This document shows positions 48,296-59,800 of a DNA stretch of 64,000 nucleotides, piece by piece. Position 1 is the first letter of the stretch; each line of letters opens with the position of its first letter. The stretch comes from Cyclina sinensis (Eukaryota; Mollusca; Bivalvia; Venerida; Veneridae): positions 7,436,828-7,500,827 of the forward strand of contig JAAONU010000018.1 of the NCBI GenBank assembly GCA_012932295.1, read 5' to 3'. The position numbers were made by a program, and so were the translations under genes. The notes under the pieces were generated by a model. It had not been told where the DNA came from. It made no database searches and saw only the letters and a list, made by a program, of their open reading frames with translations.

Positions 48296-51200
48296 ATGAG
48301 TTCTTACGGTGTATTAATGCATGTTTGTGCCTTTGTTCTGCTGTTGTTAGCATACCGTGTACATACAGCAGGAACCAGTCCCGAACACAGCACAGGACCA
48401 ACCGTCGACCAGTTGGTTGGGATTACAGAAGGACCGTATTCCGTTGGACCGTTTCTGAAGGTGGTTCCTGTTCGTGTCAGATCTTCTAAAGGAGACCCAC
48501 TCCTGGCCTTCTACATGATCAACTCATCTCTACAACCAAAGATTGAAGTTCTGATGGACAGTGATTTTACAACGTCATTTGATTACTCTATTATTTGTAT
48601 TGACAGGAATATGTCAATGCTGCTAAAAGTTGGTGCATATCACGAGGACAATGTCAAGGTCAATGGCCAAAGTCTATTTCCTATATCCTGCAAAGATGCA
48701 GTGCCGAAAAATGTAAGAGACGTATATTCAACGCCATCGCCGTTGCATGACAATGTGACATTACCAGACTGGACGGTTTATGTCAGTCAAGGTCGGGTGA
48801 CTGTCGACCTACAAAGTGGTATTATAGGTGTAGGGACCGTAGAATTCTCTCTTTTGACGGTCAGTAAGAATCAGGTCGACCACATCGAGTATATAAAGAA
48901 GGACGGTGTGAACGCGAGAAACGGAACGAACGCAGCATTTGTTGTTGTAGATCCCGATAAATCAGGGGCGACGTTAACGTATAAAATTAACGTCATTCGA
49001 AAAATCAGGCCTGTTGACAAAATATTCCGGCTGGTGATCTACTGCGTTCAGATTTTTACAGCCACGGGATTCGGGTGCAAACTGGACCTGAGTATCGTGA
49101 AGGAGAATCTCTGGCGGCCGGTGGCTCCGGGCATTGGGCTTGCTTGTCAATACATACTCATGCCACTGGTGAGTAAAATAAGCTTCTTTCAACTTTAAAC
49201 CAATAGTTAGATTTCAACATAAACATTAATAGTAAGCTTTCAACGTTAAGATCAACAATAAGATTTTAACGTTAAGATCAACAGTAAGTCTCAACGTTTA
49301 TTTAAACAACTAGCTTTCAATATAAAAATCAAAAGTAAGTTTTTAACATTTAGTTCAACAATTAGTTTTCAATATCAATATTAAAAGTAAGTTTGCAATA
49401 TTAAGATCAACAATAAGTTTTTAACATTACGATCACTAGTTAGCTTTAAACTAAATCAACAATTAGTTTCAAAGTTAAGATCAGTAAGTTTCAAAGTTAA
49501 GATCAACAGTAACTAAGTTTCAAAGTTAAGATCGACAGTAAGTTTCAAGTTAAGACAACAGTAAGTTTCAAAGTCAAGATCAACAGTAAGTTTCAAAGTT
49601 AAGTTCAGCAGTAACTAAGTTTCAAAGTTAAGATCGACGGTAAGTTTCAAATTTAAGATCAACAGTAAGTTTCAAAGTTAAGATCGACAGTAAGTTTCAA
49701 AGTTAAGATCGACAGTAAGTTTCAAAGTTAAGATCGGCAGTAAGTTTCAGAGTTAAGATCGACAGTAAGTTTCAAAGTTAAGATCGACAGTAAGTTTCAA
49801 AGTTAAGATCGACAGTAAATTTCAAAGTTAAGATCGACAGTTAGTTTCAAAGTTAAGATCGACAGTAAGTTTCAGAGTTAAGATCGACAGTAAGTTTCAG
49901 AGTTAAGATCGACAGTCACAGTAAGATTCAAAGCTAAGATCGACAGTAAGTTTCAGAGTTAAGATCAACAGTAAGTTTCAAAGCTAAGATCAACACTAAG
50001 TTTCAAAGTTAAGATCAACAGTAAGTTTCAAAGTTAAGATCGACAGTAAGTTTCAGAGATAAGATAAGAGTAACTTTGTAACGTTAGGGTCAACAGTTAG
50101 CTTTCAGTTTTAAAATCAAAGGTAATTTTCAACATTTCGATGGAAAAAAGGCTTTTAACATTCAAATCAATGTTAAGATTAGGAATAAACTGTCGAAGTT
50201 AAATCTCTTTGTTTGTTACAAGCTGGCAATGTCGCATTGTCAATTTATCACGAATTAGTTATTATCGACGAATTACATTTCTGGATAAACCTGGCAAATA
50301 CAGGAAAAAGCTTTTTCACAAAAATCTTTATAAAACTTGAGATTTTATACTGGCTTATATATGTGTAATAGCATAAGCATACATTTTAACCGGTAGCCTA
50401 TCCAAAAAAATGAATTTCGGCTAAAAGGTAGAACTTTCTTATATAAAAACTGACAGCGTGACAAATGTAAAGTAGCGGACCTACAGCACACATATAAACT
50501 TGATTACAGTGATGTAAAAGTGTGGTATGCAACTCGAGTTTTACCCTTTCATCTATCCTATACGTTTTCTTTTAAAAGTATTCAGTTTCAAATCATTATC
50601 ATTTCAATGCAACACTGACCGAATAAACTGCCAAAAATGGAAAAAAATCAAATAGTTGTCATTTGAAACGTGTTGTCATGTTAGTAACATGCTGAAACAA
50701 CCAATGACTTAAAAGTAATCAACTCATTTATAATATGACATGAAATTGCAGACAGGATTTGAAACTAGGTTTTAATAAGCAATAATTTAAAGTTTGAAAA
50801 CTTTACAAACAACGTTATACTTTTGTCTGCAAAGTTCATTGGACTCTTGGTTTGCTTAGCTGATTTTCCCATCCAGTAAAGTGATGTAGTTTATCATAAC
50901 ATAGCTGACTTTCCCATCCAGTTAAGTGATGTAGTTTATCATAACATAGCTGATTTTCCCATCCAGTGAAGTGATGTAGTTTATCATAACATAGCTGATT
51001 TTCCCATCCAGTGAAGTGATGTAGTTTATCATAACATAGCTGATTTTCCCATCCAGTGAAGTGATGTAGTTTATCATAACATAGCTGATTTTCCCATCCA
51101 GTGAAGTGATGTAGTTTATCATAACATAGCTGACTTTCCCATCCAGTTAAGTGATGTAGTTTATCATAACATAGCTGACTTTCCCATCCAGTTAAGTGAT

Positions 51201-54200
51201 GTAGTTTATCATAACATAGCTGATTTTCCCATCCAGTGAAGTGATGTAGTTTATCATAACATAGCTGATTTTCCCATCCAGTGAAGTGATGTAGTTTATC
51301 ATAACATAGCTGATTTTCCCGTCCAGTTAAGTAATGTAGTTTATCATAAAAGATTTTTGCCATAGAAAGTTCAGTTTTCAAAATTTGCAAGTTTTATCTT
51401 TGAATGAACTTAAACTAAAATTAAGGAATCAATGAATATTAAGTATACCTGTTTAAAACAATTCGGTTGATATGTTTGTGCATTTTTTTCAGATCGCGTT
51501 CGCAGTGGCAAAGTCTGTCCCCATAGATATAGCATCTGTGTCCCTCGGAATATTTATTGCCGGTTGTTGCCCCGGGGGTGGGGCCAGCAACATGTACAGT
51601 TACCTACTTAGAGGTGACCTGTCCCTGTCGATCACGATGACGGCTCTCAGTACAATCTTAGCATTAGGTATGTACTCGCTTAAGTGAAGTATCTTTAAAA
51701 GAATTTTTGCTTTCGAAAAGGCGAGTCTTCTGGACTTTTAAGAGGTTTTTTTGTATAATGTCCTTTGTCTCCTATGTATTTCCTTTAGGACACGTGACAG
51801 GAAGACAGATACTCCGAGATCATTCATTAGTAAGCACACATTCAGTGTATTATATGATGTTCAATGTAGGGTATTTGTTTTGCATGATTTGAACAGATGT
51901 CAGAACACATTGCTCTTATCTTCTTGGAAATCCATAATCCAGTGAAGATGTAACCACATGTGAGCTTCTATTGAATATACACCGTATCGACAGATTTTAT
52001 CACGTGACCCGAAACAGGTAAACAGAGAGTTTCCCAGCCAGTATGTATACAACACTTGTATACATCTAGATTAACAATATTATCAACATTGTCCAGAAAT
52101 TATGGAGTTTTACTGGCGTGTTCCTAATTGTAAAGCTTCAGGCTTTGATGAAAATGTGTCTTTGTATAAATCTCCCAATGATGAAAAAAAAACAAGAAAT
52201 AATTATGTGATTTTTTAATGCAGCTCCCCATTCTTTATTTCAAGGCAGAAGTCTGTATTTCAAGCTGCCTCTGTAGGTGTAGCATTTCTATATTTATATG
52301 GGCACCTATTAATTTCCAACAGTTCAAAGTGGTTATATGATGACCTGTCTAAAATTTTTGCTGTCTGGGGAAGCTCCAAGATATAGACAGTCTGGATTTA
52401 TTGAAAGCTCTGTACGAAATACTTACACATCATGATGAAATTTGTTCTTCATCTTTTTAGTGTACAATTTTCATGCAGTATCCTCCTTGTTTCTCTTCTA
52501 TGTGAAATTGATGCAACATTTCTTAAGTTTTTGAAATTAAATATTTTTTTTAGAAATGCTTCTTTTCGTTGACTTTGATAACTGTAAGTCTAATTTTACG
52601 CATCTCATACCATCGTTTAACTAGAGATTGGTTAATCGATTGTTCAATCTCCTCAGCCTAAGATTTACTTAAGTCCAATGACTGCAAGAATTTTTTGCTT
52701 TTTTCATTAAGGTGAGTTATGTCAATGTTTAGATTTGACTGTGTTATTGGTATATCAGAGAAATGTAAGTTATTTTTCAAAACAATGTCAACTTTGCTAG
52801 GAATATAGGCTGAAAACTCCAGTTTTGAGCATTGATAATCTTGTAATTGATTGCTGAGTGGGGAACCAGTAGGTGCATCTTCAAATAAGGTGTCATTTGA
52901 CTTTGTTGAGTGGTTTTCCATGAAATAGACTATGGGAATGTTCCTGTTTCTTGTACTAATACTTTATTGTATAGAAGCTATCTCCTCTTTTGATGGTGTA
53001 AGCGTCAATTTACTTTTTTGGCAAATTCGTCATATAAGGAATATTTCACAGGTTTTTGTTAACGTAACTGTCTGTCCGTGGTAGCCTTGGCATAGGTGAT
53101 TTTTATCACTGGTTCTGGCTCAATTTTGTACCCAGGCGGCTTGTGCCAGGCTTGTCCCACTTCTGTTCATGACATATCTGCAGGAATCTCTGTCATTTTC
53201 TTTGCTAACCTAGTGATTTACAGTGTACAGCAGTGCTATATGGTTGCAGACTCCTCCAGTTCTGAAAAGTATATATAAAAAATCAACTGACTATTGTCTC
53301 ATTTATTATCATTCTGCATGACGTATTACATGTAATATCTTTATATACCTGTTCTTTTTTTGTTGTTGTTTTTTTGTTTTTGTTTTTTTAGGGTGTGGGG
53401 ATTGTTTGTTTGTTTTTAAATAAAGATTAAAAAGATGTAAATAGTACATTAGTACATATACAAAAAATATACATTATGCTTTTAAATGAATCATTTAGAT
53501 AGAAACACAAAATTTTACTTACCCTGTAATACAACTGCATCGTCCATCAAGCACTTTTGATTCCTTTGCGCCAATCTTTGCGGACAATATATGTGGCAAT
53601 TCTGTTTTCCTTTGACTTCACCAACATTTTGCTTTGCGGTAGAACTTTTTATCAGTTTGATAGACAAATGCACCATGTATTTAACTTTCTATAAAAATAT
53701 ATTCCTTTTCAAAAGCCCTGGTTTTTCCTCTTTCTTTTACATAACCAGCAATTACTTTGTATTACAGACAACTTAGGAATTCCACTTATTTTTTCACTCC
53801 AATTCATAGAATTACTAGTGGCCATTTTACATTATTTGATACGAATGATATTCAAATGCAGTTATAATCTGGGATTGTACATTCTTGGTGCTAATGAGAG
53901 TATAATTGTTTATTTATTAGCCGTGATAAGCAGTTGATTAACTGTGCTTATTATCTTGGGCATACTTGTAAACTGCATTCTCTGTAGTGAAGACAGAGGA
54001 GTGTTTACCTATTTGAGGTCACGTGATAGGTCTGTCGATATGGAGTATACCATGGAGAGCTAAACCATATTTTGAATTAGCTAGTCTGAAATATCGCATC
54101 CAATACCGGTATAAGACGATCTGCAAAAATAAAACATCTTTTCTGTATGCTACTACGTTCTCAAACTTTATATGTCTTTGATTACATGCTGTGACCCATT

Positions 54201-54917
54201 TCATTTTTTTTTCTCGTTCCAGGCGTATTGCCATTTTGGATCTATACATTGGGGACAACATTTTCCGAATCCGGGAACTTATCCATTCCGTTTGAGATGG
54301 TGGCGGCCTCTCTGTCAATCCTTGTAGTGCCGCTCTTAATCGGACTATTTTTGAAACAAAAGTTTCCAAAAGTAGCTAAAACAATTCAAAAAGTCCTAAA
54401 ACCGGTGCTCCTCGTTGTAATAGTAGTTTTAATAGCCGTTGGCATTTATTCAAACTTGTATATTTTTCGTCTGTTTAAACCAAGGGTGATCTTAGCGGCG
54501 TGTCTGCTGCCGTATGTGGGTTATGTCGCGGGTGGAGTGGTTGCAGCCATATTTCGCCAGCCATGGAAACGAATCAAAACTATTTCACTTGAAACCGGGA
54601 TGCAAAACACAAGCATTGCTTATATTCTTCTAATAAATTCTTTCCCTGCGCCACATGGTGATATTGCAGCTGTCGCACCGGTGGCGTCTGCTGTAATGAC
54701 CCCACTCCCGCCATTTACAATAACAATATTTTATTTGTTGTACCAGAAATTTTGCAACAAGAATTCAGAAGATGAAGAGGACGAAGAAGATGACAAGAAT
54801 GACAAAAATAGCACTGAAGATGGCGCTGCAGAGAAACTTACAACGGAAATGTCGCAAAATGGAACAGCAGACGACAGTGCTATTGGGCGAGAAAAAGTCG
54901 CGTTAGCTGCCGTATAA
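48296..54917 (+). CDS. SLC10-family sodium/organic-anion symporter with large N-terminal ectodomain (gene B)
   Basis: A 580-aa protein in three exons: 48296-49168, 51493-51667, 54223-54917; GT-AG, phases 0 and 1, at the same protein positions as gene A. Exon 1 encodes a clear signal peptide (VCAFVLLLLAYRVHTAG), about 200 extracellular residues with several N-glycosylation sites, and helices ending CQYILMPL. Exon 2 carries CCPGGGASN. Exon 3 carries LETGMQNTSIAYILL (sodium-site Glu and Gln present) and ends in an acidic Glu/Asp/Lys-rich tail of about 60 residues, unlike the basic tail of gene A. Role as for gene A: sodium-coupled organic anion uptake at the plasma membrane, substrate unknown. 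Intron 1 holds two minisatellites, intron 2 a DNA transposon. Shared structure points to an old local duplication with inversion. Confidence 0.92.
49195..50080. repeat. 25-bp minisatellite in SLC10 gene B intron 1, about 35 units
   Basis: Consensus unit AGTTTCAAAGTTAAGATCG plus ACAGTA. The middle (49600-50050) is homogeneous and the edges are diverged, the usual pattern for an old array. Most units carry AGTAAGT, close to the 5' splice-site consensus. The array starts about 27 bp after the real exon 1 donor. Confidence 0.92.
50858..51353. repeat. 45-bp minisatellite in SLC10 gene B intron 1, eleven units
   Basis: Unit of 45 bp containing GATTTTCCCATCCAGT and GATGTAGTTTATCATAACAT, with two main variants (GTGAAG / GTTAAG). 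Because 45 is a multiple of three, the minus strand is open for 184 codons, a 15-residue repeat CYDKLHHFTGWENQL. It has no start context, signal or homologue I know, so I read it as a by-product. It ends 140 bp before exon 2. Confidence 0.95.
51976..54049. mobile_element. 2.07-kb DNA transposon with ~48-bp TIRs in SLC10 gene B intron 2
   Basis: Terminal inverted repeats 51976-52024 and 54002-54049 share TATAC.CC.TATCGACAG, TATCACGTGACC and AGGTAAACA. Outer ends are TATA, compatible with a TA duplication. Inside are a THAP-like N-terminal remnant at 52102 and a minus-strand frame of 87 codons (52921-52658) without recognised domain. No transposase catalytic domain is visible, so this is a non-autonomous or decayed copy of a THAP-type element. 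Confidence 0.75.
52102..52218 (+). pseudogene. THAP-domain N-terminal remnant
   Basis: A 38-codon frame starting MEFYWRVPNCKASGFD and continuing with VSLYKSPND. It matches the start of a THAP zinc finger, but the first cysteine ligand is replaced by Trp and the Phe of the usual FP motif by Ser. It stops at 52216-52218 before the Cys-His end of the domain. It lies about 80 bp inside the left TIR. Confidence 0.55.
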
Positions 54918-55309
54918 ATTCAAAATAACTTATTCAGAAGCTTGAGGTTTCAGTCTCAGATGAAAGGAAAGAAGCTGAAACCTTACAGGTGCGTTTGAAA
55001 TATATATTCTAACAGACAATGATGCAATTAAAATCGACTGTAAATAGCATAGAAAACTTAATAACTTCATCATGAAAATATAGTTAATGTGTCTGAAAAT
55101 GAGTGAGTGTGATTTCAAATTCCATCGAAAGAATTTGCGACTGAATGCAAAATTATACAAACCTGTAAAAAAAGCAGGTGTTTTAAATTTAAATGTATAG
55201 TATTACAACATAAAATTTTTAATGCATAATTTATGAAAAATGTTCTAAATATCTATATATACCACGCTTGTAATTTGATCTTGTAACAGCAGGATTTGAA
55301 TAGACTATG

Positions 55310-55377
55310 AATAAATTACCCAAGATGCAAGGGAATTGTCATAATGTGAAAATAATGTTAGCACTGTGGTGAATAAA
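55310..55377 (+). promoter_or_regulatory. Polyadenylation signals of SLC10 gene B
   Basis: AATAAA at 55310-55315 and 55372-55377, about 400-460 bp after the stop codon. Confidence 0.5.
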
Positions 55378-56873
55378 ATCGCAATTATTTTCTGTTGTGA
55401 GACAGTCACTGTATATGATAATGGTGATGAATATTGGTATCCTTCACATTCATATTGTGAACTATACTGCTTAATCCTTACTGGTTCCAGTTTATGTACT
55501 CTATATACATGTATGACGTAAAATAAATATGTTCACCAACCAGAATATGTTCACTAATCATCGTTTATGTCTCAATAACCTATGATGCGCTAACCTCAAA
55601 GTACCAGCTGTCACTAAAAGTTATAACCAGTCAAAGGGACTTGAGCCCCTATAATTGAGGTTTGATGGGGTCTTAAATCTCTACAATTTGCTAATCACTG
55701 GTTTACATCTGTTGCCACTAAACAGTTAACGGTTATAAAATATTATCAGTCTTGCCAGTGAAGTAACAGTAGTTAAGATAGACCTTTAACTTGTGGACAA
55801 GCCCTTTTTTCTGTTCTTGCTTAATTAACATTGGGCAAGTGCATTATATGGCTCAATTACCCTTTTTTACTTCAGACAATCTTGGTAGGCAGACTGTAAA
55901 ATAATCATCTCAAAAAAGTACTTCTTTTCAAATGTACTTTACATTATAGACTACTCAGTGTTTGTTAAGCACCAGATATTTACTACATGATACTTTTTGG
56001 TAAATTAAATCTTATTTTGATTCATTAACATACTACCATTGTAAACCATAATCTCCAAAAAAACATTTATTGTTAGTCTTTGTAAAACATGCACTCCTTG
56101 TTTTGCACAAGAATAAGATGTCTTGCAGTTTGTCTGTATAAAACATCCACCTTTTGTTGTAGTCTGCTCATGTACAATATGAGATATAGATAGCAAATCT
56201 AAGGTGACATTTACCGACGGTGAGTAGGATTGTTGGTAGGTGACCAGTCACAGGTTGGGAAGGTGTTGGATGTGTATCACACTGGATCACCAGGGCCTGT
56301 CCAGGTATCTACAGTAAGGCACACCTGGTAGACAACATGGTGTGGACAGAGAAAGGGCTACAACAAGTGCTGATATTCGGTTTCTGCAAAGTAAGGCATG
56401 AAGAAGCCATTTTGTATCTATGGCTAGTACCAGTTTCGTGAAGACCTTCTACATGTATCATGGGTGAATGTCTCCACCCAGACTATCTGGTCTAGGCTAC
56501 ACAAGGATGTTCTTAGGCATAGTAATCATGTACACGCACTGCCCCAGAACCATTGGCAGATACAGTACGAGTGGAAGATAAGCAAAATAAAAGGAAACAA
56601 AATTTTAACAATGTATTTCTAAAAATACTACAGCAAATTCCAACAATAAAGTTTAGACTGAAATGTAAGCACTATATAAGGACTTTTCAAACACTGTTTC
56701 TGTCAATTCCAACTTTAAATTCATCGTAGAAATAACCTGGAAAATTTCTGAAAATGAATCCCAATTGAGCTTTCAACTCTGATGAAAAACCACAAACAAC
56801 GGGGTTGTTTTAGCTTAATATTTATAAATGAAGGAAAACATAAGAAGTCCAGTCTATTTTCATAGTTCCTAGT
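55378..56873. other. Spacer between convergent SLC10 gene B and NDUFS3
   Basis: No gene or repeat that I can support. It likely includes the NDUFS3 3' UTR. Confidence 0.4.
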
Positions 56874-59800
56874 TTATTTTTTTTCTTCCTTCCCTTCCAC
56901 TTGTTTGACAGAATCCTCTGATTTTTCATCTTTCAGTTTGTATTTTGGGAACTGTTCCCATGGTGAGCTGTACTCGAATTTACGGAACTCTTGTGCTAAT
57001 TCTATTGGTTCCATTACACATCGACCAAGTTCGTCATCAAAACGTAACTGAAATATACCGAAGAAATCATAAAACTCAGAAGAAAACACATTCAATTTAA
57101 GGAAGAAACTGAAAAATTCTCAATCTGCTTTCGTAAAAGGTCTCTTGGTCACTATTCACAATAACGAAGCCATAAATGTTATTCCACATCTCTGCTGTTC
57201 TCTGCCAATAACGAAGCCATAAATGTTATTCCACATCTCTGCTGTTCTCTGCCAGTAAGGGGGACAAAACTAGTGTTAAAAATTACATATGAATACGATT
57301 GCTGATAACAACTTACATTAAACTTTAAAAATACAGAAAAATACAGGCGAAACTTGTTATCTCATTACCTTCAAGACAAGGGGAAAAGTCAATATGACAT
57401 TACGTCATTACGACAAAATAATTTTCTGCAAATATGACAGTCATTTGAACACTTGGACTTGAACACAAACATATTCTGTATGTTACAAATCCAGACAAAG
57501 ACACTGAAATATGACGGAATCTGAGAATCCACAACACACAAATGTTTATGAACTGCAGCAATTCAATTCTTTTTTAAATTACTTAAAATACAAAGTATTA
57601 CAACAAACACAATTGAATGGTTAACCATGAGTAGTACTAGCAGAGCAAAGAATACTTTAAATTCATCAGAAATAAAAGCAACTGGGAGGGAACAATTATT
57701 TTTAATGTCATAACAAAGAGGCTTGTTTCTTACCTCATGGTATCCAGTGAGTGGGAAATCCTTCCTAAATGGATGGCCTTCAAATCCATAGTCAGTGAGT
57801 AAACGCCTCAGATCTGGATGGTGTGAGAAATATACACCAAACAAGTCCCAAATCTAGAAGAAACGCTAATTTATTCTAATTGTCTGGTAAATGCTTTATT
57901 TTGTTAATGTTAAATTTCATTATGGTTTAAGAAACCGCATACATATAATAGAAAGAGACTTTATGTAAAATTGGATCTATGTACATAATTGCAACTGTGA
58001 AGTATTAATGACAATTTGTGGATTACTAACATTTTCCATTTCATTTAATTAATCCTTAGTTTTGTTCTTACAATTCTGCAGAAATAGTTTAGCTGATTAT
58101 TGTTAATGAATAGATTATCACAGAGATACCCTGTTGAACAAAGAAACATCTTAAATACAATGATAGTATATGAACAGTGAAGCTAACATTTTAAATGATT
58201 TCTGGTTCCATAGGACAGACAAAAAGCAACCTTAAATTTAAATGTTAATGCCAATTTATTTCAAATTAGAAGTAGACAGTATCCTTATTACTTAAATTAA
58301 CAAATTTTACAAACATTTAAAACCAGTATAAAATGATCAAAGTAATTATGCACTATGTACTAATGATGAAAGGTGTACTCCTTTCAGTCATCAACATAAG
58401 GGGAGTTAAGATATCTGGCTTACCTCCCTTTCATACCAGTTAGCCCCTGGTAGAATAGGTGTAATGGAATCTACTGGGGTCAGTTCATCAGTGTATGTCT
58501 TCACTTTAATTCTTGCATTAAATCTTAATGATAGAAGTATGTAGATAAGCTGAAAAAGATAAAATTTATTATGTGCAATGCAATACATACTAATTGAAAA
58601 ACTTTAAAAATCAAGAAAATAAAACAAGGAGTTGTAATTCTAAGTTGTTATTTTATCAACACCCTCCATATAAATTAAATATTTCAAAAACCAAAGAATC
58701 TTTGAACTGTGGTGTTACATCAAATGACAATGACTGAATGTGTAAGAAAAAACAGCCAGAAAATTATATACTGTAATTGTACTGAAAACTGAAAAGCATT
58801 TCTTTATGGGGTCCTTCAAGATATGAATGGACCATAAATGAAAAGGTACACAGAAAATTCTGAAACCACTTTTCAGAGTATATTTCTCAAACAAGTTTTT
58901 CACATAAAATTACTTTTTGCAAGTTTAAAATGACATCACAGGCAAGATATTAGGTTTCTGAAACAGGTCTAAAGTCTATTTGTCACAACATCTGAGAAAA
59001 GGAAGATTTTTTTTTTAATTCTGAAAGAGTTCTCCAGTTTATATTGAGTCTGACCCTGAAACAATTAAGTCTCCACAATTAAAATCTTACCTCAAATCTG
59101 TATGGCCGTGAAGGTACATCTATTGCTGTAATATCAGTGACATTAAGGAACTGGGCATTGTGGTGATCTCGGAGAAACAGTATGGTTGGAAGAATACCAT
59201 CAGGGTGGATGTAAACATCAAGCTCATCTCCGTGGCAAACTTCCACCTGGGTAATATAACAATCACCTCAGTAATATTAAATGAGTTACAAAAATGTTAC
59301 TTATATGTACTATTTAAAATGTTTTCCTCATACCCTATGAAACAAGTAAATTTGTGAGCTAATGCTCACTAGTGATACCCCCGCTATCAGAAATTTGACT
59401 TTCATAATGTAATTTGCATTTGTCATATGTATAAAGAGTGTTAAATTTTTCAGAGTATTTACCTGAATTTAATACAACTTCATCCAAGGCACAGCTAGAT
59501 GGATATGAAAATGGTCAGAATAGTGAACAGGTATTACATCTGTGATTTCTGATTCATCAAAGTCTTTATTCACAAAAACACGATCAAGTGAACCTCCTTT
59601 CCTGTGTGTTGGTAACTTCTAAGTATTCGGTAAACAGGAAGTAGATGAGCAAGGAGCATAAAATCGCTTTATACCATATGAGAATATAGGATAAAGCAAT
59701 ATGCAAAATATCAGGCTGCTGCATCTTATAGTTGCTGAGAAAACTGTGACGGAAATTGTGAATGTATGTCAACTATGTGTAAAAATCTAAGTATTCAGTA

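Noticed and set aside
50836..51390. 184-codon minus-strand frame as a protein gene
   Set aside because: It consists almost only of a 45-bp intronic minisatellite, lies antisense in an intron, and has no signal, domain or splice support. Kept as a repeat and a low-interest finding.
52658..52921. 87-codon minus-strand frame inside the intronic transposon
   Set aside because: Composition looks protein-like, but I recognise no domain and see no promoter or splice evidence; noted within the element only.
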